Shown here piece after piece: positions 1-4,877 of a stretch of 7,711 nt of DNA. The translations under genes and the position numbers were made by a program. Within the stretch, counting starts at the first letter, position 1; every line of letters begins with the position of its first letter. Source of the stretch: Tannerella sp. (GTDB taxonomy: Bacteria > Bacteroidota > Bacteroidia > Bacteroidales > Tannerellaceae); assembly GCA_031279875.1 (NCBI GenBank), contig JAITHS010000127.1, positions 1 through 7,711 of the forward strand, given 5' to 3'. The notes under the pieces were generated by a model. That model was not told where the DNA came from. It saw only the letters and a list, made by a program, of their open reading frames with translations, and did no database searches.

Positions 1-1162
1 AATTCACTTCCAGTTCATTAATCTCCGGCAGTTTGGGAAATTTGGCGTGCGGCTCGGTTTGATACCAAAATACTGTCGATGAGATGTCCGATGTTTGCGG
101 CAGATAGCGTCCGCCTCGACGCCATCCGAGGTCTTGCATTGTTACTTTCAAATCTTTTTCGAAGCGAACAGGGTCGGATATGTGCCAGCGATAGAGACCG
201 AAACGTTGCTGCGACTGATAATTGCCGTCAGGTCTGATAACTTGACACAAACCGGCATACGGAGTACAGAACTCCTGATATTTGCCGCCGCGGTCGAAAT
301 TGTATGAGCCGCAGAAATAATCTTCCGTTCCCGTGCCGCATATTGTCGGGTATTCGGCGTCGCCGTCCATGAAGAATTTGATTTCGCCTTCGCCCCACCA
401 ACCGGTGTTATGTACGCCCCAAGCCATGTAAACGCCGACGTAATGACCTTTGCCTTTGATATTGTCAACGATAGTATAGTCGGAAGTCTCGTTATGTTTT
501 GTACGGCGGAATTGAGCATGAAGATAAGCGGCATCGGCAGGAACGTCCGTCAGGGTATAGTCGATCTGATAGTAGAGCGTCATGAGATCGGCATCGTTGA
601 TGTTCTCCATTGTTATTTTACATTTTTTGCGGAAAGGCATCGTCCAGTAGCAGTTGAACGCGCTACCGGGGTTGACGCATACCGGCAACGAAACAAGAGG
701 AGCATAAACACCCCATCCCATTCCGAAGAAGTCGCCGACAGGGCATTCGATAGACGGTTCTTTCTCGTCGTCCCAATAGAAACGGATGATAGAGAAACGC
801 CAGTTGCCCGTTGGTGTCATCCAGATATGCTGGATAGCGCCCGGCCCTTCTATTTCGGCAAGTGTGATTGTCTCGCCCGAATTGATGCGTATGTAAGGAT
901 TTACTTTCCAGCCTTTACCGAGGTCGCGGGCGGCGTGTGCGGCGTTGGCTACATTACGTTTGTCCTTGTTAGCGACGGGGTCGGCCATACCGCCCATGCC
1001 TTTCTCGCCTGTAAAGTTTTCGGGGCTGATAGAGCGGGTTTTGGCATTTGAGAGGAGAAATAAGTTCCCCATGTTGTTGTCTAATCCGTTATACGGATAT
1101 TTCTGTGAAAATGCGGACGCTGCAAGCATCAGCGCCATGATGATAAGACTGATTTTTTTCAT
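1..1162 (-). CDS. Exported GH172 (DUF2961) glycosidase, partial: 3' end beyond the left edge
   Basis: The minus strand from the ATG at 1162-1160 stays open to the window edge, giving 387 residues with no stop. It starts with a signal peptide (MKK, a hydrophobic stretch to about residue 18, likely cleavage at AFS|Q), so the enzyme is exported. The body matches DUF2961, now glycoside hydrolase family GH172: WDDEKEPSIECPVGDFFG around 129-146, the MPFRKK segment, a WWGEGEIKFFMDGD block (E258, E260) and GTGTEDYF with E280. By comparison with characterised members, the two catalytic glutamates should be E280 and E258 or E260; this assignment is inferred. Known GH172 enzymes act on alpha-D-fructofuranosides, difructose dianhydrides or alpha-D-arabinofuranosides; the sequence alone does not say which. 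The start codon shares ATGA with the stop of the upstream transporter, so the two are probably translationally coupled. Family identity is firm, substrate open. Confidence 0.9.
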   Translation of the reverse strand, partial: MKKISLIIMALMLAASAFSQKYPYNGLDNNMGNLFLLSNAKTRSISPENFTGEKGMGGMADPVANKDKRNVANAAHAARDLGKGWKVNPYIRINSGETITLAEIEGPGAIQHIWMTPTGNWRFSIIRFYWDDEKEPSIECPVGDFFGMGWGVYAPLVSLPVCVNPGSAFNCYWTMPFRKKCKITMENINDADLMTLYYQIDYTLTDVPADAAYLHAQFRRTKHNETSDYTIVDNIKGKGHYVGVYMAWGVHNTGWWGEGEIKFFMDGDAEYPTICGTGTEDYFCGSYNFDRGGKYQEFCTPYAGLCQVIRPDGNYQSQQRFGLYRWHISDPVRFEKDLKVTMQDLGWRRGGRYLPQTSDISSTVFWYQTEPHAKFPKLPEINELEVN

Positions 1163-2469
1163 AATTTATTTATTTTTAGGAGATTTTCTTTTCGGCACCA
1201 CATTGCGTAATATGCTATCACAGCGAAGCAAATAAACGGTAAAACGAACGAGATACGCACGTTGGCAACGTCGATCAGCCAGCCCTGCGCAGGCGGCATG
1301 ATGCAACCGCCTCCGATAGCAAGTATCAGTCCGGCTGATGCTAATTTGGCTTCGTCGCCCATGCCTTTTAGCGCTATGCCGTAAATTGTCGGAAACATCA
1401 GCGACATGCAGGCTGACACAAGAACGATGCAGTACAAACCCCAATAATCGGCGAAATACTGCCCTTCGACATATTTCCCGTTAGGAAGGAATATTGCACC
1501 TAATACGAACAGCCCGCCCGCAACGGCAAGCGTCATAAGCAGAATACTTGGCTTGAAATATTTAAGCAAAAAGGTGCAGATAAAACGGCTTGAAACAAAT
1601 ATCACCATCGCTACCATATTGAAACCCTGTGCCGTCGCTTTGGGCATACCTAATTCATGCTCGGCATATTGGATGATAAACGTCCAAACCATTATCTGTA
1701 CGCCGACATAGAACGTTTGCGCTACGACCGACCATACGTATCGCTTGTTTTGCAACAGATTACGTACCGTCTGACCGATAGAATACTTGCCCGCATCGTC
1801 GGAAACAATTTTCGGCAGACGAGAGATGAGAAATACAATAAAAAATCCCAACACCACCAAACCGAGCATCAGATACGGGCCGCTTACGGTATTAAGGTCT
1901 TGCTGTTGAACTTCCCTCAAAGCGGCTTGCGTCATTTCACGACGTCCGGCTTCGGTAGCAGGATTAAGGCGGGCGAGGATAAACTCCTTTGCAATAAGCA
2001 TTCCCGTCAACGAACCGATAGGATTAAACGCCTGCGAAAAGTTGAGGCGGCGCGTTGAACTTTCGTCAGGTCCTAACGACAGTATGTAAGGGTTTGACGT
2101 CGTTTCGAGAAACGACAGCCCGCAAGTCATCACGAAATAGGCTATCAGAAACGCCCAAAAAGCCATCGCATTGCCGGCGGGGATAAAAAGCAAACAGCCA
2201 ACAGAATAAAGTCCCAAGCCAACAAGGATGCCTTGTTTGTAGTTGAACTTGCGGATAAAAAGCGCCGCCGGTATTGCCATAAAGCAATAGCCGCCGTAGA
2301 ACGCAAACTGTACTAACGAACTCTCAAAGTTGCTGATCAATAAGATGTTTTTGAACGCCGCTACCATTGGGTTCGTGATGTCGTTGGCAAATCCCCACAA
2401 CGCAAATAGTGAAGTTACCAGAATGAAAGGGAAGATATAATTCCTTCCATTTTTCTCAAATAGTTTCAT
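1159..2469 (-). CDS. FucP-like sugar:proton symporter (MFS, FHS family)
   Basis: A 436-residue hydrophobic protein with the 12-helix layout of the fucose-galactose-glucose:H+ symporter family. Aligning it with E. coli FucP from memory gives a constant offset of 13 over the N-terminal half. E122 (GLSFLETTSNP) matches E135, Q146 matches Q159 and N149 matches N162, all substrate-site residues. At the helix-1 site the FucP pair N43/D46 reads D30/N33 (FANDITNP), so the acidic residue has moved one turn. Such permeases take up L-fucose, D-arabinose, glucose, galactose or related sugars through the inner membrane. The gene is first in a two-gene operon: its TGA overlaps the ATG of the GH172 gene. 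A TACCTTTG box at 2511-2518 lies about 40 bases upstream. I give no symbol because the substrate is not proven to be fucose. Confidence 0.9.
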   Translation of the reverse strand: MKLFEKNGRNYIFPFILVTSLFALWGFANDITNPMVAAFKNILLISNFESSLVQFAFYGGYCFMAIPAALFIRKFNYKQGILVGLGLYSVGCLLFIPAGNAMAFWAFLIAYFVMTCGLSFLETTSNPYILSLGPDESSTRRLNFSQAFNPIGSLTGMLIAKEFILARLNPATEAGRREMTQAALREVQQQDLNTVSGPYLMLGLVVLGFFIVFLISRLPKIVSDDAGKYSIGQTVRNLLQNKRYVWSVVAQTFYVGVQIMVWTFIIQYAEHELGMPKATAQGFNMVAMVIFVSSRFICTFLLKYFKPSILLMTLAVAGGLFVLGAIFLPNGKYVEGQYFADYWGLYCIVLVSACMSLMFPTIYGIALKGMGDEAKLASAGLILAIGGGCIMPPAQGWLIDVANVRISFVLPFICFAVIAYYAMWCRKENLLKINKL

Positions 2470-2510
2470 ATTCAGACAATTATTTTAAATTTAGATGCTA
2501 TTACGAACCG

Positions 2511-2518
2511 CAAAGGTA
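2511..2518 (-). promoter_or_regulatory. Promoter -7 box of the transporter-GH172 operon
   Basis: The minus strand reads TACCTTTG followed by CGG, matching the Bacteroidota -7 consensus TAnnTTTG with its common GCGG extension. The expected -33 region (about 2538-2548) is a T-run rather than a clear TTTG, so the upstream box is weak. Transcription would start near 2507 and leave a leader of about 38 bases. Confidence 0.6.
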
Positions 2519-2549
2519 CAACGAAAAGTGGTGAATAGGAAAAAAAAAT

Positions 2550-2567
2550 ATATGTTATACAACATAT
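2550..2567. promoter_or_regulatory. Dyad between the divergent promoters, candidate operator
   Basis: A perfect 7-base inverted repeat, ATATGTT-ATAC-AACATAT, lies between the minus-strand -7 box (2511-2518) and the plus-strand -7 box (2584-2591). It overlaps the expected -33 region of the aguB promoter. Its position suits a regulator of one or both divergent units, but the AT-rich context means it could be chance. Confidence 0.3.
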
Positions 2568-2583
2568 TTTTAATTAAAATGAG

Positions 2584-2591
2584 TAATTTTG
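2584..2591 (+). promoter_or_regulatory. Promoter -7 box of aguB
   Basis: TAATTTTG followed by CGG matches the TAnnTTTG consensus. It ends only 15 bases before the ATG at 2607, so the leader would be roughly 12 bases with no room for a normal Shine-Dalgarno site. A 13-base palindrome, TTTTGC-G-GCAAAA (2587-2599), covers the box and the likely start point. Confidence 0.6.
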
Positions 2592-2606
2592 CGGCAAAAT
2601 TGATTT

Positions 2607-3533
2607 ATGAAAATCGGACTAATTCAACAACACAACTTTGCCGACATTGACCTCAATGTCGGCAAACTCGAAGCAGAGATTGCCTGCTGTGCTTTGAAAG
2701 GAGCGCAAATAGTTGTCTTGCAGGAACTTCATAACACGACATATTTCTGTCAGAGTGAAGATGTGGCGGCTTTTGATTTCGCAGAAACGATTCCCGGTAA
2801 TACCACAGAGCGGTTTGGGGCATTGGCTCGGAAGCACGGCATCGTTATTGTGGCGTCGATGTTTGAGAAACGGACTGCCGGATTGTATCACAACACAGCC
2901 GTCGTTATTGAGCGCGACGGGTCGATTGCGGGCGTCTATCGCAAGATGCACATTCCCGACGACCCTGCTTATTACGAAAAGTTTTATTTTACTCCCGGAG
3001 ATATTGGTTTTGAGCCTCTTAACACTTCCGTCGGGCGGCTGGGGGTGCTTGTTTGCTGGGATCAGTGGTTTCCCGAAGCGGCGAGGCTCATGGCACTTAA
3101 AGGCGCTGAAATACTGATATATCCCACCGCAATAGGTTGGGATGCCGCCGACAGCCACGAAGAACAGCACCGTCAGCAGGATGCGTGGCAAACAATTCAA
3201 CGCGCTCATGCCGTTGCTAACGGCATACCTGTTGTTGCGGTTAATCGGGTTGGTTTTGAGCCTGCACCTGATTCAACCGGCGGCGTTTTCTTTTGGGGAC
3301 ACAGTTTCGTTTGCGGTCAGCAAGGCGAAATACTGTATCAAGCGCCTGATGATAAGGAAGATAACGCCGTTGTAGAGATAGATTTGAAGCGTACCGAAAC
3401 CGTGCGGCGATGGTGGCCGTTTTTGCGAGACCGACGTATAGACGCTTATGAGGGTATTTCGGAACGGTATATCGGTTGTCAGTTGAAAAGTTCTTGCAGC
3501 ACTGCGAGCGAACGTATTTCGGGGAAGTTATAG
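2607..3533 (+). CDS. aguB: N-carbamoylputrescine amidohydrolase
   Basis: A 308-residue nitrilase-superfamily protein closest to AguB, which hydrolyses N-carbamoylputrescine to putrescine, CO2 and ammonia in the agmatine route of polyamine synthesis in the cytoplasm. The Glu-Lys-Cys catalytic triad is visible: E40 in VVLQELHN, K113 in YRKMHIPDD and C150 in VCWDQWFPEAAR. HSFVCGQQGEIL near 232 and WWPFLRDRRIDAY near 269-281 are also typical of the subfamily. The conserved part ends around ERYIG (residue 290). Residues 291-308 have no family match I recognise and are encoded in the 55 bases that overlap the end of recO on the other strand, so they look like an extension after loss of the original stop. 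The usual partner, agmatine deiminase (aguA), is not in the window. The ATG is fixed by the nearby promoter. Confidence 0.92.
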   Translation: MKIGLIQQHNFADIDLNVGKLEAEIACCALKGAQIVVLQELHNTTYFCQSEDVAAFDFAETIPGNTTERFGALARKHGIVIVASMFEKRTAGLYHNTAVVIERDGSIAGVYRKMHIPDDPAYYEKFYFTPGDIGFEPLNTSVGRLGVLVCWDQWFPEAARLMALKGAEILIYPTAIGWDAADSHEEQHRQQDAWQTIQRAHAVANGIPVVAVNRVGFEPAPDSTGGVFFWGHSFVCGQQGEILYQAPDDKEDNAVVEIDLKRTETVRRWWPFLRDRRIDAYEGISERYIGCQLKSSCSTASERISGKL

Positions 3534-4204
3534 ATATGAAGACGGTAATAATCAAGTATATGACTGATGATTTCGGTACGTTCGCCGCGTGAAAAGCTGA
3601 AAAGCGCCATGTTTTCGTAACTAATCCGCAACAGACTGCCGAATACACGGCTCTCATTGATGTTGAGAATGAAAGAGTGAGAAGGAATATCGTCGGTAAA
3701 AACGCCGTTGAGCAAGTCGAAATATCTGTTCTGTCGAAAAGTGTCGCTCTTTGGATGAATGCCGAGATAATCGGACAGTTGAAACAGAAAGGCAATGTGA
3801 AAATTAGCAATGCCTGTTTCCGTTATCTCAAGGTAACGTATTGAATTACAAAGGAAATTAAACAGAGCGGCATCAGGTTCTTTCTCGTTAAGCAGACGGT
3901 AAAGCGTCTCCGACAAAAAGAGGGCGACGGCGTTTTTAACAGGATTACAGGCTATGGAGTGCGTCGCCGTTGAAAGCCTCGCCTCACGGATATGATGGAT
4001 GTTACGGTTGTTGGCATGATCAACTTCCATGTCAAGAATCGACAGCGGCGCCAAAAGCGAACGTGATACCCCTGTACGCTTGCCTTTACTATTTATAATA
4101 ATGTAAGACGCCCGCCCGAAAACTTCCGTAAACATGCTGACTATTATTTGCTTGTCGTTGTATGGCACGGTATGCAAAACAACCCCTTTTGTTTTATATA
4201 ACAT
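3479..4204 (-). CDS. recO: DNA repair protein RecO
   Basis: A protein of 241 residues from the ATG at 4204-4202. RecO works with RecF and RecR to load RecA onto SSB-coated single-stranded DNA in recombinational repair. The N-terminal segment MLYKTKGVVLHTVPYNDKQ and the FTEVFGRASY strand are typical of the RecO OB fold (about residues 1-75). A helical domain follows, and the C-terminal NFPEIRSLAVLQELF motif is characteristic of Bacteroidota RecO. The only cysteines are single ones (IAC, FLC), so there is no zinc finger. An in-frame GTG at 4222 would add six residues, but it lies inside the -7 promoter box at 4222-4229 and cannot be in the mRNA, so I chose the ATG. The 3' end overlaps convergent aguB by 55 bases. 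Confidence 0.93.
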   Translation of the reverse strand: MLYKTKGVVLHTVPYNDKQIIVSMFTEVFGRASYIIINSKGKRTGVSRSLLAPLSILDMEVDHANNRNIHHIREARLSTATHSIACNPVKNAVALFLSETLYRLLNEKEPDAALFNFLCNSIRYLEITETGIANFHIAFLFQLSDYLGIHPKSDTFRQNRYFDLLNGVFTDDIPSHSFILNINESRVFGSLLRISYENMALFSFSRGERTEIISHILDYYRLHIYNFPEIRSLAVLQELFN

Positions 4205-4221
4205 AATCAAGTATTTACGCA

Positions 4222-4229
4222 CAAAAGTA
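4222..4229 (-). promoter_or_regulatory. Promoter -7 box of recO
   Basis: The minus strand reads TACTTTTG, a match to TAnnTTTG, and the recO ATG begins 17 bases beyond it. It rules out the longer GTG start of recO. The upstream -33 region is AT-rich without a clear motif. Confidence 0.6.
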
Positions 4230-4293
4230 CAAAAAAAAATCCGATTTTGGAAAATTTTTTGCCGAAAAATTTTTAAATATCGAAAAAAAGCCG

Positions 4294-4301
4294 TATCTTT
4301 G
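4294..4301 (+). promoter_or_regulatory. Strong promoter of the tRNA-Glu/rpsT operon
   Basis: TATCTTTG sits inside CCGTATCTTTGCGG (4291-4304), a near-ideal extended -7 element. It is preceded by an A-tract and an AAAAATTTTT-type stretch (about 4265-4290). The same 14-base core recurs at 7449-7462. Transcription should start near 4305, about 60 bases before the first tRNA. Confidence 0.75.
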
Positions 4302-4321
4302 CGGTCGCTTAAACGGTAAAA

Positions 4322-4354
4322 ATGGAGTTAGAGAACTCCGAAAACCCACTGTGA
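4322..4354 (+). other. Possible Glu-rich leader ORF with hairpin, upstream of tRNA-Glu
   Basis: The leader contains a tiny ORF of 10 codons, MELENSENPL then TGA, with three Glu codons (GAG, GAG, GAA). A hairpin, GGAGTT-AGAG-AACTCC (4324-4339), covers codons 2-6. There is no good ribosome-binding site and no U-tract after the hairpin. It could be a regulatory leader or just a 5' stem that protects the tRNA precursor. Translation is unproven. Confidence 0.25.
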
Positions 4355-4365
4355 AAGCGTTTTGA

Positions 4366-4437
4366 GGCCTGTTCGTCTATCGGCTAGGACGCAAGATTTT
4401 CATTCTTGAAAGAGGGGTTCGATTCCCCTACGGGCTA
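4366..4437 (+). tRNA. tRNA-Glu(UUC)
   Basis: The 72-base cloverleaf starts GGCCTGT and pairs with ACGGGCT at the 3' end (ending G1-U72, with T5-G68 also a wobble), followed by A73. The anticodon stem is CAAGA/TCTTG with loop TTTTCAT, so the anticodon is TTC (4399-4401), reading GAA and GAG. The T arm is GAGGGGTTCGATTCCCC. CCA is not encoded (CTA follows A73) and must be added enzymatically. The gene lies 33 bases before rpsT and shares its transcript. Confidence 0.95.
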
Positions 4438-4470
4438 CTAATCAAATAAAGAATTTAAAAATATAATCAG

Positions 4471-4734
4471 ATGGCTAATCACAAATCATCATTAAAAAGA
4501 GTACGTCAAACAAAAGTTCGTACCATTCATAACAGATACGCAGCAAAGACTATGCGTAACGCTTTGAAAAAGATTCGTTTGTCGAACAATAGCGACGAAG
4601 TTAAAGCGCAGTTTCCGATAGTCTGCTCTATGCTTGACAAACTTGCCAAGCGTAACGTTATACACAAAAACAAAGCCGGTAACCTTAAAGCGAAATTAGC
4701 TAAAAAAGTTAATTCGTTAAACGCCGCCGTTTAA
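4471..4734 (+). CDS. rpsT: 30S ribosomal protein S20
   Basis: An 87-residue, strongly basic protein that starts MANHKSSLKRVRQTKVR, the classic S20 N-terminus. S20 binds 16S rRNA early in small-subunit assembly. The IHNR, KTMRNALKK and NVIHKNKAGNLKAKLAKKV segments match the three-helix family fold, and the length is normal. The gene has no promoter of its own: it begins 33 bases after tRNA-Glu(UUC), and its TAA ends five bases before tRNA-Glu(CUC), so all three are probably cut from one transcript. The upstream sequence is AT-rich without a Shine-Dalgarno match, as usual for this phylum. Confidence 0.97.
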   Translation: MANHKSSLKRVRQTKVRTIHNRYAAKTMRNALKKIRLSNNSDEVKAQFPIVCSMLDKLAKRNVIHKNKAGNLKAKLAKKVNSLNAAV

Positions 4735-4739
4735 CTAAC

Positions 4740-4811
4740 GGCCTGTTCGTCTATCGGTTAGGACGTGAGATTCTCATTCTCAAAAGAGGGGTTCGATTCC
4801 CCTACGGGCTA
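4740..4811 (+). tRNA. tRNA-Glu(CUC)
   Basis: The 72-base cloverleaf has the same acceptor, D and T arms as the tRNA at 4366, but the anticodon stem is TGAGA/TCTCA with loop TTCTCAT, so the anticodon is CTC (4773-4775), reading GAG. Only six bases differ between the two genes. Four are compensatory pairs in the anticodon stem (C-G to T-A, A-T to G-C), one is anticodon position 34 and one is in the D loop. CCA is not encoded. It begins five bases after the rpsT stop. Confidence 0.95.
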
Positions 4812-4828
4812 CTGTTATAGTTCGTTAT

Positions 4829-4862
4829 CGCGTTTCGCAGTTTGCGTTTCGCGTTTTTTTTT
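4829..4862 (+). terminator. Intrinsic terminator of the tRNA-rpsT operon
   Basis: A two-part hairpin: outer stem CGCG/CGCG (4829-4832 with 4850-4853), TTT facing TTT, inner stem CGCA/TGCG (4836-4839 with 4843-4846) and loop GTT, followed by nine Ts (4854-4862). It ends only 15 bases before the GTG start of the next gene, so it may also attenuate transcription of that gene. Confidence 0.75.
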
Positions 4863-4877
4863 GTTAAATAATTGTCT

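Noticed and set aside
410..1051. Plus-strand open frame of 213 codons
   Set aside because: It is antisense to the GH172 gene, which has clear family motifs and a signal peptide; the plus frame has no recognisable domain.
1657..2058. Plus-strand open frame of 133 codons
   Set aside because: It is a shadow of the FucP-like transporter on the other strand; basic, low-complexity translation with no family.
3493..3508. Hairpin in the aguB/recO overlap as a bidirectional terminator
   Set aside because: The stem is six pairs including a wobble, with no T-tract on either side, and it lies within coding sequence.
4202..4222. GTG start at 4222 giving a longer RecO
   Set aside because: The GTG lies within the TACTTTTG promoter box, upstream of the likely transcript start; the ATG at 4204 gives the normal RecO N-terminus.
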